A stretch of DNA of 64,000 nt, taken from assembly GCA_025449975.1 (NCBI GenBank), contig JANWIG010000011.1, positions 1-64,000 of the forward strand, read 5' to 3'. The stretch comes from Thermoactinomycetaceae bacterium. GTDB taxonomy: Bacteria > Bacillota > Bacilli > Thermoactinomycetales > Thermoactinomycetaceae. Position numbers and translations under genes: made by a program. The notes beneath the pieces were generated by a model that was not told the origin of the DNA, did no database searches, and saw only the letters and a list, made by a program, of their open reading frames with translations. Positions 42,708 through 52,321 of the stretch are shown here, in pieces; the stretch's first letter is position 1; each line of letters opens with the position of its first letter.

Positions 42708-42716
42708 TGCTATAAT
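42708..42716 (+). promoter_or_regulatory. Extended -10 promoter for tkt
   Basis: TGCTATAAT is a perfect extended -10 element, about 50 bases before the tkt start; no good -35 is visible. Confidence 0.55.
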
Positions 42717-42764
42717 GTCCTTGGAAATAATAAGGATATTGGAAATGATAGGGGGAGAAGAGTG

Positions 42765-44768
42765 ATGTCGCAACAGATCGATCAACAATCGGTTCAAACG
42801 ATTCGGATGCTATCGATCGATATGATTGAACAGGCCAATTCAGGTCATCCAGGCATGCCCATGGGCGCTGCCCCGATGGCTTATACCTTATGGGCCAAAG
42901 TGATGAACCATAATCCTAATAATCCTTCATGGTTTAATCGCGATCGTTTTATTTTATCTGCCGGTCATGCTTCTGCTTTATTGTACAGTTTGCTGCATTT
43001 ATTTCAATATGGTTTATCCCGTGAAGATTTAAAAGAGTTTCGACAATGGAATAGTTTAACCCCCGGACATCCTGAAGTAAAGCACACCCCTGGTGTAGAG
43101 GCGACGACAGGACCACTTGGGCAAGGGATTTCGAATGGGGTAGGTTTCGCGATGGCGGAGAGCTTTCTAGCAGCGAGGTATAATCGTGACCAGTTTCCAG
43201 TGATCGATCATTATACATATGTGCTATGTAGTGATGGAGATTTGATGGAAGGTGTCTCCGCTGAAGCCTGCTCGTTGGCAGGACATTTGCGTTTAGGAAA
43301 GCTGATTTGCTTATATGATTCAAACGATATCTCATTAGACGGTGAGCTATCGAATGCTTTCAGTGAAGATATTCAAAAACGCTTTGAATCCTATGGCTGG
43401 CAAGTGCTTCGTGTCGAAGATGGAAATGATCTAAATGCGATCGAGTCCGCCATTTTGGAAGCGCAAAAGGAAACGAATCGTCCTACTCTAATTGAAGTGC
43501 GGACGGTGATCGGTTATGGGAGCCCCAACCGGGCGGGCACCTCGGAAGCACATGGTAAACCACTCGGACATGAAGAGCGATTGGAAGTACGGAAAGCGTA
43601 TGAGTGGAACAATGAGGAAGAATTCTTTGTACCTGAAGAGGTTCGCCAACATTTTGCCAACATAGTCGAAAGTTTGGCTGAAAAAGAAGCGATATGGAGT
43701 CAGTTATATTCTCGCTATCAAGATACATATCCCGAGCTAGCAGCAGAGTTACAACAGGCGATCGATGGCAAATTGCCCCAAGGATGGGAAGAGGAACTGC
43801 CACGATACCAAGTAGGGGATTCAGCGCGAGCAACACGGGTCGCCTCTGGAGAAACGATTCAGGCTTTAGCCAAACGGATTCCTTACTTTCTCGGTGGCTC
43901 TGCTGATCTAGCTTCTTCTAACAATACGATGATCAAGCAGGAAGCTTCTTTCCAAGCAGAAAATTATGCAGGGCGGAATATTTGGTTTGGTGTGCGTGAG
44001 CATGGGATGGGAGCAGCGCTAAACGGCATGTTGTTACATGGTGGAGTGCGCGCTTTCGGGGCAACATTTATGGTGTTTTCCGATTACCTTCGTCCCGCGA
44101 TTCGTGTTGCGGCGTTATCCAAATTACCTGTGATTTATGTGTTTACCCATGATAGCATTGCCGTTGGCGAAGATGGTCCGACTCATCAACCGATCGAGCA
44201 AATTCCTTCGTTACGATTGATTCCCAATGTGAAGTTATTCCGTCCAGCAGATGCCAATGAGACGGCGATGGCTTGGGCGTATGCCATTTCGCAAAACGAA
44301 TCCCCTGTCATTTTATCACTGACTCGTCAGTCTTTGCCAATTTTGCCAGGAACAGTTGGCTTAGCGCTTGAAACCATCGCACGTGGTGCCTATGTGATTT
44401 CTCCAGCTGAAGGGGAAGAGGAAGGCGTGATGATTGCGACGGGTTCGGAAGTAAGTCTAGCGATCGCTGCGCAAGCCAAGCTAAAAGAGAAGGGGATCTT
44501 TGTCCGTGTCATTAGTATGCCTTGTCGCGAATTGTTTGCTGAACAGGACAAAGCATATCAGGAGTCGGTTTTACCCTCTCATCTCACCGCCCGATTAGCT
44601 GTGGAGGCGGCGCATCCGGCAGGCTGGGAACGATATGTGGGAGAGCAAGGAGCGGTGATTGGCATTGATCATTTTGGCGCCTCGGCTCCTGGAGGACTCG
44701 TCATGGAGAAGTTTGGATTTACAGTGGAGCATCTAGTTGAGAAAATGACTGCCTTGCTTAAAAAATAA
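42765..44768 (+). CDS. tkt: Transketolase
   Basis: A 667-residue thiamine-diphosphate enzyme of the pentose phosphate pathway. [15 protein letters not shown], the GDG motif in [14 protein letters not shown] and the C-terminal pyrimidine domain with [12 protein letters not shown]-like sequence ([12 protein letters not shown]) and [16 protein letters not shown] are present. GGGGGAG precedes ATG 42765. It is placed between dtd and the hisS-aspS block, a position that differs from B. subtilis, and ends at a strong terminator. Confidence 0.97.
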   Translation: MSQQIDQQSVQTIRMLSIDMIEQANSGHPGMPMGAAPMAYTLWAKVMNHNPNNPSWFNRDRFILSAGHASALLYSLLHLFQYGLSREDLKEFRQWNSLTPGHPEVKHTPGVEATTGPLGQGISNGVGFAMAESFLAARYNRDQFPVIDHYTYVLCSDGDLMEGVSAEACSLAGHLRLGKLICLYDSNDISLDGELSNAFSEDIQKRFESYGWQVLRVEDGNDLNAIESAILEAQKETNRPTLIEVRTVIGYGSPNRAGTSEAHGKPLGHEERLEVRKAYEWNNEEEFFVPEEVRQHFANIVESLAEKEAIWSQLYSRYQDTYPELAAELQQAIDGKLPQGWEEELPRYQVGDSARATRVASGETIQALAKRIPYFLGGSADLASSNNTMIKQEASFQAENYAGRNIWFGVREHGMGAALNGMLLHGGVRAFGATFMVFSDYLRPAIRVAALSKLPVIYVFTHDSIAVGEDGPTHQPIEQIPSLRLIPNVKLFRPADANETAMAWAYAISQNESPVILSLTRQSLPILPGTVGLALETIARGAYVISPAEGEEEGVMIATGSEVSLAIAAQAKLKEKGIFVRVISMPCRELFAEQDKAYQESVLPSHLTARLAVEAAHPAGWERYVGEQGAVIGIDHFGASAPGGLVMEKFGFTVEHLVEKMTALLKK

Positions 44769-44771
44769 TGG

Positions 44772-44830
44772 AAAGGGATGACCCCGAAGCACTTTATGTG
44801 CTTCATAGAGGTCATCCCCTTTTATTTTTT
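44772..44830 (+). terminator. Strong terminator after tkt
   Basis: GGGATGACC pairs with GGTCATCCC, with an inner GAAGCAC/GTGCTTC stem, followed by a T-rich run. Confidence 0.9.
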
Positions 44831-44870
44831 ATAGAAAAAATGAGCAAGCTAAGAATAGATAAAAGATGAG

Positions 44871-44975
44871 ATGAAAGGGGGAATCGCTACAAAACATAGA
44901 AAAGAACGAACGCCAAATAAAGATCCGGCAGGAAAAGAAGAGAGAATACTGGGTCAAATAAATGATTTTCTATGA
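44871..44975 (+). CDS. Possible very small basic protein, 34 residues
   Basis: MKGGIATKHRKERTPNKDPA followed by GKEERILGQINDFL. Charged and probably unstructured. The SD is weak (GATGAG). A strong AAAGGGGG sits inside its first codons with no start codon at the right distance, so this may be the remnant of a gene together with the 44993 frame. Confidence 0.3.
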   Translation: MKGGIATKHRKERTPNKDPAGKEERILGQINDFL

Positions 44976-44992
44976 TTTTGTAGCATCTGACG

Positions 44993-45148
44993 ATGCGCTT
45001 ACTACCGAAGGAACAAGCTTATCAACATCAAATGGCTTTGCAGGCACAAGCCGATTTTCGTGAGATTCAAGTGAAGTTAGAAAAAAAGCGGTCGGAACGA
45101 TCGGTCCAAGAAGTCGAACAGGCGCTTTTCAAAAAATATCAGCGTTAA
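44993..45148 (+). CDS. Possible small helical protein, 51 residues
   Basis: MRLLPKEQAYQHQMALQAQA followed by a charged coiled-coil-like stretch ending VEQALFKKYQR. It overlaps the stop of the convergent thermonuclease gene by four bases. No SD is visible, so it may be a remnant of a gene that began near 44871 and lost its frame. Confidence 0.4.
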   Translation: MRLLPKEQAYQHQMALQAQADFREIQVKLEKKRSERSVQEVEQALFKKYQR

Positions 45149-45777
45149 TTGTCCATCGCACGGCTATCAAATCCCCGATCGGTGACGTAATGATCCAAGG
45201 ACCAGATGCGCAATTTATTCTGTTTGGCTTGCTCTTCTAGCTGACGATACTGCGTAAAATATTTTACATTTGGGGGAAATTTGGCGACGCGCGCATAGCC
45301 ATGGCGAATTAATTCTTCTTGGACCGATTTGCCATCGACATAAACATAAAACAGATAGCGATTGTATCGATCTTTTTCTTCCACATCTCGCTCCAACTCG
45401 ACCGTTTTTCCTTCAACCAAGTCGGCTAGAAAGTTTTTCGCTTCGAGGGCGTAAGCTTGAGGCTTTCTTTTGGACTGGCTATTGATTTCGGGAGTATCGA
45501 TCAAGATTAAACGGACTCGTTCGTTTTTTCCATTCAGTTTGACGATGATGGTATCCCCATCAACCACCCGAACCACTTGCGCTTTGCGCAGGTTTTTCGT
45601 TTGATAATCGGTACGGTGATCGGCTTGCTGCGTCGTGCTGGATGAGATCTGAACATCGGGTGCTTTCTTTCCGCTACTTGTGGTGTCATCGGGTTGACAG
45701 GCAACGAGAAGGATCGTAATAAATAATGATAGCAATAACTGTGCCACTTTTTTATGTAAGTGGTTAAAGAATTTCAT
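45145..45777 (-). CDS. Thermonuclease-family (SNase-like) lipoprotein
   Basis: A 210-residue protein. The signal ends in a lipobox (LLVAC), giving a lipid-anchored outer-surface protein. The staphylococcal nuclease fold is clear: VVRVVDGDTIIVKL, RVRLILIDTPEI with the catalytic Arg, GKTVELERDVEEKDRYNRYL and a HGYARV motif. It cleaves DNA and RNA using calcium. AAAGGAG lies 12 bases before the ATG. Single-gene unit. Confidence 0.9.
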   Translation of the reverse strand: MKFFNHLHKKVAQLLLSLFITILLVACQPDDTTSSGKKAPDVQISSSTTQQADHRTDYQTKNLRKAQVVRVVDGDTIIVKLNGKNERVRLILIDTPEINSQSKRKPQAYALEAKNFLADLVEGKTVELERDVEEKDRYNRYLFYVYVDGKSVQEELIRHGYARVAKFPPNVKYFTQYRQLEEQAKQNKLRIWSLDHYVTDRGFDSRAMDN

Positions 45778-45823
45778 TTTTAATTAAAACTCCTTTAGGG
45801 TTCATTATTTTGTTTCGTGACTA

Positions 45824-45892
45824 TAAAAAAAAACGATCTCTTTTTTCGTCAAGTTTCCTCAGAGAGGAATTTGACTAAGAAAAGAAATCGTT
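45824..45892 (-). terminator. Terminator for the DUF423 gene
   Basis: AACGAT/ATCGTT at the base and TTCCTC/GAGGAA at the tip form a long hairpin; on the minus strand it runs into nine T. Confidence 0.8.
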
Positions 45893-45914
45893 CTATTTTT
45901 ATTTGAAAACCTTG

Positions 45915-46292
45915 CTAATTGGTCTTGTATTTGCCAGCAGCAACCGCAGCAAGAATCCAGCCGACGACAAAAGCGACACCGCCGGTAGGAGTGATAAACC
46001 CTAGTTTGGCTTCGGTGAGGGCCATGATGTATAAGCTGCCTGAAAAGAGGATAATGCCAATAAATAATAGCCAGCAGGCTGTTTTCAATAAAGAAGGAAT
46101 GGTGGTAAATTTACTAGCGAAAAGACCCAAGACGATCAAACCCAGTGCGTGTGCCATGTGATATTCGACAGCCGTTTGCCAATATCCCATTAGCTTTTCT
46201 GCGATTTTTCCTTCCAGACCATGGGCGCCGAAGGCTCCTAAAGCGACAACGAGAGCCATGTTGATGCTACCAATGATGACAAATTTTTTCAT
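45915..46292 (-). CDS. DUF423 family membrane protein
   Basis: A 125-residue membrane protein with four helices; the N-terminal VVALGAFGAHGLEG and the central EYHMAHALGLI are family hallmarks. Function unknown (YwdK-like). The family alignment fixes the ATG, and an upstream in-frame stop excludes extension. The only SD (GGAGGGAG, 46335-46342) is about 42 bases away, with a perfect hairpin in between. Confidence 0.88.
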   Translation of the reverse strand: MKKFVIIGSINMALVVALGAFGAHGLEGKIAEKLMGYWQTAVEYHMAHALGLIVLGLFASKFTTIPSLLKTACWLLFIGIILFSGSLYIMALTEAKLGFITPTGGVAFVVGWILAAVAAGKYKTN

Positions 46293-46301
46293 ACGAGGCT
46301 A

Positions 46302-46330
46302 CTACAAACAGACGAGCAGTCTGTTTGTAG
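46302..46330 (-). promoter_or_regulatory. Perfect hairpin between ribosome binding site and start codon
   Basis: CTACAAACAGAC pairs perfectly with GTCTGTTTGTAG around a 5-base loop. On the minus-strand mRNA it lies between GGAGGGAG and the DUF423 ATG, so folding would bring them to about 13 bases apart. Confidence 0.6.
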
Positions 46331-46518
46331 CGGACTCCCTCCTCTCACAGATCAGTCCCGGTAGTTACAATCTTTTTTCAAATCATGCCATTGCTAGAGA
46401 TTTCGTGAAGTGATTCACAGAGAAGATAACGCTTTGTAGATGGTTTTGTCAATAGGTACTGTGAAAAAAAGAGAATTATATTTGTCACATTTTGTTCAAA
46501 AAAAGTTGAATCTTTTTC

Positions 46519-46547
46519 TTGACAGAGAGAAGCGACCAACATATAAT
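46519..46547 (+). promoter_or_regulatory. Consensus sigma-A promoter of the hisS T-box operon
   Basis: TTGACA (46519-46524) and TATAAT (46542-46547) are perfect hexamers with a 17-base spacer. Confidence 0.9.
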
Positions 46548-46553
46548 TTGAAG

Positions 46554-46960
46554 ACAAATGGAGTATTTAGTTGCTCCAAATAATTGATCACCATTGAACA
46601 ACATTACATGATGTTCATCCACCTGGTCATGACTGAGCGCTACTTCGGTTTAACCTTTGTAACTGCATATGGCTACCACCAATGAAGGGAGAAGTACTCA
46701 TTTACCGGACAACAAGAGAGGAGACTTCTGGGCTGCGAGAGTCTCTTTGTTACGAAATGAGGAAAGACACCTGGAGGTTCTATGGCGAACACGTAAAGTA
46801 AGTAGACATAGACGCGAACTTAGCGATAATAAGTCAAAGTGGAAAAACATGATTGTTTTTCAATCTAGGGTGGTACCGCGGGAAAGCGCTTATTAATCAA
46901 AAACGGTAACTAATCTCTCGTCCCTGACAATATGGGTCAGTGGCGGGAGATTTTTATTTT
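46554..46960 (+). promoter_or_regulatory. T-box leader of hisS-aspS
   Basis: The T-box sequence AGGGTGGTACCGCGG is at 46867-46881. A terminator follows: TCTCTCG (46914) with CGGGAGA (46944), then five T. The leader runs about 400 bases from the promoter and senses uncharged tRNA to allow readthrough into hisS. I could not fix the specifier codon by eye, so whether it reads His or Asp tRNA is open. Confidence 0.92.
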
Positions 46961-46997
46961 TATACATAACAGTTGCTAGAAAAGGAGGGGATCCCAC

Positions 46998-48269
46998 ATG
47001 AGTTTTCGAGTGCCGCGTGGAACATATGATATTTTACCCAAAGATGTGAAAGTCTGGCACGTATTGGAGGAGAAAGCGAAAGATTTGTGTCGCCGTTATC
47101 GCTATCAAGAAGTTCGTACCCCTCTGTTTGAACAGACGGAACTATTTGTTCGAGGGGTGGGCGATACGACGGATATTGTCGAGAAAGAGATGTATACATT
47201 TGTGGATCGCAAAAATCGTTCTTTTACTTTGCGACCAGAAGGAACAGCCGGAGTGGTTCGTTCATTTGTAGAGAATAAGATGTATGCCGGTTTACAACCG
47301 ACCAAACTTTATTATTTTGGTCCGATGTTTCGCTATGAGCGCCCACAGGCGGGTCGCCATCGACAATTCCACCAATTTGGAATCGAAGCCTTTGGAAGCA
47401 ATGATCCCGCATTGGATGTTGAAGTGATTGCAATGGGAATGGAGTACTTCCGTCTCTTGCAGCTGACTGGGGTCACTGTGGCTGTCAATAGCGTGGCAAC
47501 ACCGGAGATTCGCCGCAAGTATTTTAAGAAGCTCATTGCTTATTTTGAACCGTATCAAGATGAATTGGCGAAGGATGCTCGAAGCCGTCTCTATCGAAAT
47601 CCGATGCGTATTTTGGATAGTAAAGACCCCCATACGCAAAAGATTGCGGCAGAAGCCCCGTCGATTTTAGATGAATTGGATAAAGAATGTGCAAGTTATT
47701 TTGAAAGAGTGAAACATTATCTGGATTTACTGAAGATCCCTTATGTGGTTCAAGATCGTCTGGTTCGAGGGTTGGACTATTATACGCATACCGCTTTTGA
47801 GTATATGATCGATCTTCCAGGCGCCCAAGCGAGTACCATTGGCGGAGGAGGGCGTTTTAATGGTTTGGTTAAAGAAATCGGTGGACCAGACCTACCAGGT
47901 GTTGGCTTTGGAATTGGTTTGGAACGAGTGATCCTTGCTTTAAAAGAACAACAAGTGGCGATTGCCAAGGAAGATCCACTCGATTGTTACATTGTATCCA
48001 TCGGTGAGCAGGCGTCCATTTATTCCGTCAAGTTGTTACAAGACCTTCGTCAAGCGGGCTTCACAAGCGAACGAGATTATTTAGGTCGAAAAATGAAAGG
48101 TCAAATGAAAGCAGCGGATCGCGAACAAGCGCGATGGGTAGCCATTTTAGGAGAAGATGAGTTAACAGAAGGAAAGATCCGAGTGAAATGTTTGGAAACG
48201 GGTGTACAAGAGCTGATTTCGCTTGATCAGCTTGTGGACTATCTCAAACAAAAAGGAACAAATCAGTAA
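46998..48269 (+). CDS. hisS: Histidyl-tRNA synthetase
   Basis: A 423-residue class II synthetase. Motif 2 ([18 protein letters not shown]), the His-specific [13 protein letters not shown], and motif 3 ([13 protein letters not shown]) are present, followed by an anticodon-binding domain. It charges tRNA-His. AAAGGAGGG precedes the ATG. The gene is controlled by the T-box leader and co-transcribed with aspS. Confidence 0.98.
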   Translation: MSFRVPRGTYDILPKDVKVWHVLEEKAKDLCRRYRYQEVRTPLFEQTELFVRGVGDTTDIVEKEMYTFVDRKNRSFTLRPEGTAGVVRSFVENKMYAGLQPTKLYYFGPMFRYERPQAGRHRQFHQFGIEAFGSNDPALDVEVIAMGMEYFRLLQLTGVTVAVNSVATPEIRRKYFKKLIAYFEPYQDELAKDARSRLYRNPMRILDSKDPHTQKIAAEAPSILDELDKECASYFERVKHYLDLLKIPYVVQDRLVRGLDYYTHTAFEYMIDLPGAQASTIGGGGRFNGLVKEIGGPDLPGVGFGIGLERVILALKEQQVAIAKEDPLDCYIVSIGEQASIYSVKLLQDLRQAGFTSERDYLGRKMKGQMKAADREQARWVAILGEDELTEGKIRVKCLETGVQELISLDQLVDYLKQKGTNQ

Positions 48270-48283
48270 AGGAAGTGAATGAG

Positions 48284-50068
48284 ATGGAGGCGCATTTTCG
48301 GACGCATCAAGTAAGGGACTGTAATAAAGAGTTGATTGGCGAGACGGTAACTTTAAATGGCTGGGTTCATAACGTTCGGGATCATGGTGGGCTTTTGTTT
48401 ATTGATCTGCGTGATCGCTCCGGTCTAGTTCAGATTGTCTTTGATCCCGAAGTGTCCAAAGAAGCATTTCAAAAAGCGACCGAAGTAGGTCGCGAATATG
48501 TATTATCGGTGACGGGAAAGATTGTGGCACGTTTGCCGGAAAACATTAACGAAAAAATTGAAACAGGGGAAATTGAGCTGATTGCTGAGCAGATTCATCT
48601 CTTTAATTCAGCGAAAACCCCTCTTTTCCCCATCGCCGATGATCGGCAAGAGATTGATGAGTCGGTACGGTTAAAATATCGTTATTTGGACTTGCGTCGT
48701 CCTCAGATGAAAGAAGCGATGATCATTCGCCACAAAGCGATGCAGTCGATCCGGCGCTTTCTCGATAACCACCAATTTTTAGAGCTGGAAACGCCGATGC
48801 TAACCAAAAGTACGCCGGAAGGGGCGCGCGATTATCTAGTTCCCAGTCGCGTTCATCCTGGTTCCTTTTATGCTTTGCCACAGTCGCCGCAATTATTTAA
48901 ACAGCTATTTATGGTCGCAGGCATGGAGCGTTATTTTCAGTTTGCGCGATGTTTTCGGGATGAGGATCTTCGCGCAGATCGGCAACCCGAATTTACGCAA
49001 GTGGATATCGAGGCTTCTTTCTTGTCACGTGAGCAGTTGCTTTCGATGATGGAAGAAATGATTCAGACCTTATTTAAAGAAGTGATTGGTGTCGAAGTTC
49101 CTACTCCTTTCCAGCGCTTGACTTACCAAGAGGCGATGGAACGGTTTGGCTCAGATAAACCCGATCTTCGCTTTGGAATGGAGCTAGTCGATCTTTCCGA
49201 AATACTAGCGAACACTTCTTTTAAAGTATTTTCGGGAGCCATCCAGACAGGTGGACAAGTCAAAGCGATCAATGTGAAAGGCTGTGCAGATTGGAGCCGG
49301 AAGGAAATTGAGGAATGGGGCAAAGTTGCCCAAATCTATGGAGCAAAAGGATTGGCCTGGTTGGTCTTTAAAGGGGAGAAGGCGAAGGGACCTGTTGCCA
49401 AGTTTTTGACTGAAGGTGAGATGGAAGCGATTCGGAAAGCTTTGCAAGTTGAACCAGGGGACTTAGTATTTTTTGTTGCCGACAGCAAAAAAGTGGTTGC
49501 TGATGTTTTAGGTGAATTGCGCGTTCGGTTAGGTAAACAACTGGGGCTGATTGATCCAAACGTTTTCCAGTTTGCTTGGGTGACCGAGTTTCCATTGCTG
49601 GAATACAGCGAAGAAGATGGACGCTATTATGCGATGCATCATCCGTTTACCGCACCGATGGAGGAAGATCTTCCACTACTCGACACAGACCCAGGAAAAG
49701 TACGGGCCCAAGCCTACGACTTGGTACTCAATGGCTTTGAAATTGGGGGAGGTAGTTCGCGGAACTATCGTCGGGACGTGCAAGAGAAGATGTTTCAAGT
49801 ATTGGGAATCAGCAAGGAAGAGGCTAATCAGAAGTTTGGCTTTTTCTTAGAGGCTTTTGAATATGGGGCGCCTCCGCACGGTGGAATTGCCTTTGGATTT
49901 GATCGTTTGGTGATGTTAATGGCACAACGTCAAAATTTACGAGATGTGATTGCATTTCCAAAGACAAATAGTGCGAGCTGTTTGTTGACAGAAGCTCCTG
50001 CTCCTGTGGAACCAATACAACTCACAGAACTAGGTCTTTCTTTAAAAATGAATAAAAAACTTTGTTAA
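48284..50068 (+). CDS. aspS: Aspartyl-tRNA synthetase
   Basis: About 594 residues. The N-terminal OB-fold ([14 protein letters not shown]), motif 2 ([18 protein letters not shown]), the bacterial GAD insertion and motif 3 ([13 protein letters not shown]) are present. It charges tRNA-Asp in a T-box operon with hisS. AAGGA lies 10 bases before ATG 48284; GTG 48275 is an alternative three codons upstream. Confidence 0.98.
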   Translation: MEAHFRTHQVRDCNKELIGETVTLNGWVHNVRDHGGLLFIDLRDRSGLVQIVFDPEVSKEAFQKATEVGREYVLSVTGKIVARLPENINEKIETGEIELIAEQIHLFNSAKTPLFPIADDRQEIDESVRLKYRYLDLRRPQMKEAMIIRHKAMQSIRRFLDNHQFLELETPMLTKSTPEGARDYLVPSRVHPGSFYALPQSPQLFKQLFMVAGMERYFQFARCFRDEDLRADRQPEFTQVDIEASFLSREQLLSMMEEMIQTLFKEVIGVEVPTPFQRLTYQEAMERFGSDKPDLRFGMELVDLSEILANTSFKVFSGAIQTGGQVKAINVKGCADWSRKEIEEWGKVAQIYGAKGLAWLVFKGEKAKGPVAKFLTEGEMEAIRKALQVEPGDLVFFVADSKKVVADVLGELRVRLGKQLGLIDPNVFQFAWVTEFPLLEYSEEDGRYYAMHHPFTAPMEEDLPLLDTDPGKVRAQAYDLVLNGFEIGGGSSRNYRRDVQEKMFQVLGISKEEANQKFGFFLEAFEYGAPPHGGIAFGFDRLVMLMAQRQNLRDVIAFPKTNSASCLLTEAPAPVEPIQLTELGLSLKMNKKLC

Positions 50069-50081
50069 TTTTAACCGGTTC

Positions 50082-50110
50082 TTGTCACTGTAAAAAAAAT
50101 GTGTTATTAT
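50082..50110 (+). promoter_or_regulatory. Sigma-A promoter of 6S RNA
   Basis: TTGTCA (50082-50087) and TATTAT (50105-50110) are 17 bases apart, just before the predicted 6S RNA 5' end. Confidence 0.65.
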
Positions 50111-50116
50111 AAAAAC

Positions 50117-50309
50117 CAAGAAATGAGTCCTGCGATGTTCGTGTAAGCCTGATGTTTTGAGCCAACACATTTAATATGGGAGCTCGGGTCACGCGTTGGA
50201 TTGACACCATTCTCTCCGGAATGGGCCATGAATACGAGTGCAGAGCACCCACCTGCGAGAGAGCAGGTTCAAAACTTTGGGGTCACGGCATAATGGGACT
50301 CTCTTTTTT
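50117..50309 (+). ncRNA. bsrA: 6S RNA (BsrA-type regulator of RNA polymerase)
   Basis: The closing stem GAGTCC (50125-50130) with GGACTC (50296-50301) is followed by a T run. Between them lies a long imperfect hairpin with a central open bubble, containing TGCGATGTTCGTG on the left arm. Position directly after aspS is the same as B. subtilis bsrA. 6S RNA mimics an open promoter and sequesters the sigma-A holoenzyme in stationary phase. Confidence 0.82.
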
Positions 50310-50389
50310 TATACTTTAATAACATAATTTTATTATTTAGGGTAATTATATAATATATTCGATTGAGTGGACTGGGAAGGAGTGAAGGG

Positions 50390-50947
50390 ATGAGACTCGG
50401 AATCGATATTGATGGAACCATTAAAGATACGCATCGAGCAGCGATTCAGGTATACAATCGGAAATTAAACCGTTCCGTTCGGTTGGAGGATATTACGGAT
50501 TTCTACTTGGATCGAGCCTATGGGTTGACGCGCAGCGAGGGGGAGCGATTATGGAGACAATCAGAAGAAGAAATCTATACGATTGGTGTTCCTTTGCCTC
50601 ATGCGGTAGATGTGTTAAATGATCTAGCGCGTACTGGATTTGAAATCTACTATATCACTGCTCGCCCAAAAATAGAGAAGCTAGAAATGATTACGAAAAG
50701 ATGGTTAGAGAAAATGGGCTTTCCCTTTGCAGAAGAAAAGTTATGGATGGGTTCAGAAAATAAGGCGTTGATCGCCAAACAACTCGGAATCGATCTTTTC
50801 TTTGAAGACGCTCCGGTTCATCTTGATCGTTTAGTCGCGCACCGAATTCCCACTGTCATTATGGATGCTGTTTATAATCGTCACTATCCTCACCCCTTGC
50901 AACGTATGCGGGATTGGCGAGAAATTTATCAGATTATCGATCGATAA
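50390..50947 (+). CDS. HAD-family 5'(3')-nucleotidase-like protein (YqfW-like)
   Basis: A 185-residue HAD hydrolase. Motif I GIDIDGTIKD carries both catalytic Asp; ITARP is motif II and the DLFFEDAP region is motif III/IV. The pattern fits the 5'-nucleotidase-C/YqfW group, probably acting on nucleotides or related phosphates. GGAAGGAGTGAAGGG precedes ATG 50390; the GTG further upstream lacks an SD. Confidence 0.85.
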   Translation: MRLGIDIDGTIKDTHRAAIQVYNRKLNRSVRLEDITDFYLDRAYGLTRSEGERLWRQSEEEIYTIGVPLPHAVDVLNDLARTGFEIYYITARPKIEKLEMITKRWLEKMGFPFAEEKLWMGSENKALIAKQLGIDLFFEDAPVHLDRLVAHRIPTVIMDAVYNRHYPHPLQRMRDWREIYQIIDR

Positions 50948-50979
50948 AAAAACCGCAAAGCGTAATCGTTTGCGGTTTT
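50948..50979 (+). terminator. Bidirectional terminator
   Basis: AAAACCGCAAA pairs perfectly with TTTGCGGTTTT, flanked by A and T runs; it serves both convergent genes. Confidence 0.9.
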
Positions 50980-50988
50980 TCCTCATAC

Positions 50989-51417
50989 TCACAAGCGGGA
51001 GTCAGCCATTAGGCGCTCCATCTCTTCTTTGTGTTTTGTTTCCTCAGCTAACATGTCCTCTAATCTTAGTTTTAATTCAATTTCATTCGCTTTCTCAGCC
51101 ATTTCAATTCGCTTTGTATACCGGTGAATGGTATCCACTTCTGCTAGGATGCTTGCCCTTAGCATTCCTTTGACATCTTTGGTTCTTTGAATCGGTTTAG
51201 CTGTAGCGGTCGGCTCTTCACCGAGCGAGGCGATTTTCTCTGCTAAATAAATCGCATGTTCCATCTCTTCTTTCGCTTCTTTGATAAAGAAATCTCTTAA
51301 TGTCAGGCGGGACATACCGGAGATGACCGAAGCGTTATAAATGTATTGATGGATCGCCGCTAACTCATAAGATAAGTCTTCATTTAAACCTGCAATGAGT
51401 TCTTTTTTTGTATCCAT
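50989..51417 (-). CDS. Ferritin-like domain protein
   Basis: A 142-residue four-helix protein with di-iron ligand patterns: NEDLSYELAAIHQY (Glu, His), KEEMEHAIYLAEK (ExxH), and LAEETKHKEEME (ExxH). This is the ferritin/rubrerythrin-type pattern without a rubredoxin domain; it could store iron or act on peroxide. The start is ATG with AAGGAG in the upstream sequence. Single-gene unit. Confidence 0.82.
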   Translation of the reverse strand: MDTKKELIAGLNEDLSYELAAIHQYIYNASVISGMSRLTLRDFFIKEAKEEMEHAIYLAEKIASLGEEPTATAKPIQRTKDVKGMLRASILAEVDTIHRYTKRIEMAEKANEIELKLRLEDMLAEETKHKEEMERLMADSRL

Positions 51418-51623
51418 GGGTATGCTTTCTCCTTATTTTTTTGAGTGGGGTGTGGGTAATAATTGAAGTAGCTCGTTATTTTTTGGATATTAGGGAAATG
51501 TTTACTGAAAAAGTCTGTTTCTTGATCTGATTATAGAATGTACGATCTTTGTCAAATCATGTATGATAATTTGACCCAGTTTTGGGGAAATGATATGTTA
51601 CATTTGTTAGGGAGTTTGAAATA

Positions 51624-52190
51624 GTGAGGATGGTTGTCACGATGAAATGGGTGAGAAGTGTTTTCGGTTGGTTCCTGTCGATTGCAACAGGAGTGATTGT
51701 TGCGCTATTGATCAGTATCTTTATTTTTCAACCCACTGAAGTGATTGGGAGCTCGATGGAACCGACATTAAAATCCAACCATCGGATTTACATTTCGAAA
51801 TTACCGCACACGTTTCAATATGAGCCGGAATATGAGGATATTGTCATTATTGATAGTAGAGTGAATCGCCCGCGAACATTTAAAGATGATTTAATGGATA
51901 ACTTTTTTTTTCGGTTATTTACTAAGCAAGAACAGAATGTCATTTGGGTAAAACGGGTGATTGGCAAACCAGGAGATGTCCTAGAATTTAAAAACAACAA
52001 GGTATATCGCAATGGAGAAGAACTAGTGGAGCCATACATTAAAGAAGAAATGTATTATCACTCTGACGAAAAAATTGTTGTTCCAGAAGGGCATATTTTT
52101 GTCATGGGCGATAACCGCAATAATAGCCGCGATAGCCGAGAAATTGGAGCGATTCCCTTGGATCATGTTTTAGGGGAGATGATTTTTTAA
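51624..52190 (+). CDS. Signal peptidase I
   Basis: About 188 residues. A single N-terminal membrane helix precedes the catalytic Ser in VIGSSMEPTL (near residue 43) and the Lys in WVKRVIGKPGD (near residue 111); the C-terminal box is GDNRNNSRDSREIG. It cleaves signal peptides on the outer side of the membrane. Starts: GTG 51624 (9 bases after GGGAG) or ATG 51642 (8 bases after AGGATGG); both are plausible. Other copies may exist elsewhere. Confidence 0.93.
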   Translation: MRMVVTMKWVRSVFGWFLSIATGVIVALLISIFIFQPTEVIGSSMEPTLKSNHRIYISKLPHTFQYEPEYEDIVIIDSRVNRPRTFKDDLMDNFFFRLFTKQEQNVIWVKRVIGKPGDVLEFKNNKVYRNGEELVEPYIKEEMYYHSDEKIVVPEGHIFVMGDNRNNSRDSREIGAIPLDHVLGEMIF

Positions 52191-52249
52191 ATAAGGTAGG
52201 ATGAACATGTTAGAAAATTAAGTAAATTTTTGATAGAGGTTTTTTTGGA

Positions 52250-52305
52250 CCGGTTTGGCTCTTTTCCCCTTCCATTCTTTCAACGAAGTAATAAAGCCAA
52301 ACCGG
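52250..52305. repeat. Inverted repeat between lepB-like gene and rarA
   Basis: CCGGTTTGGCT (52250-52260) pairs perfectly with AGCCAAACCGG (52295-52305). There is no T run on either side, so it is not a classic terminator; it may block readthrough between convergent genes. Confidence 0.5.
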
Positions 52306-52321
52306 ATTTGTTGACGTTTGT

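Noticed and set aside
46669-46896. A 75-codon frame in the hisS leader
   Set aside because: It lies inside the T-box leader and includes the T-box sequence itself.
50117-50309. A tRNA or T-box in the aspS downstream region
   Set aside because: No cloverleaf and no T-box sequence; the long closed hairpin after aspS fits 6S RNA better.
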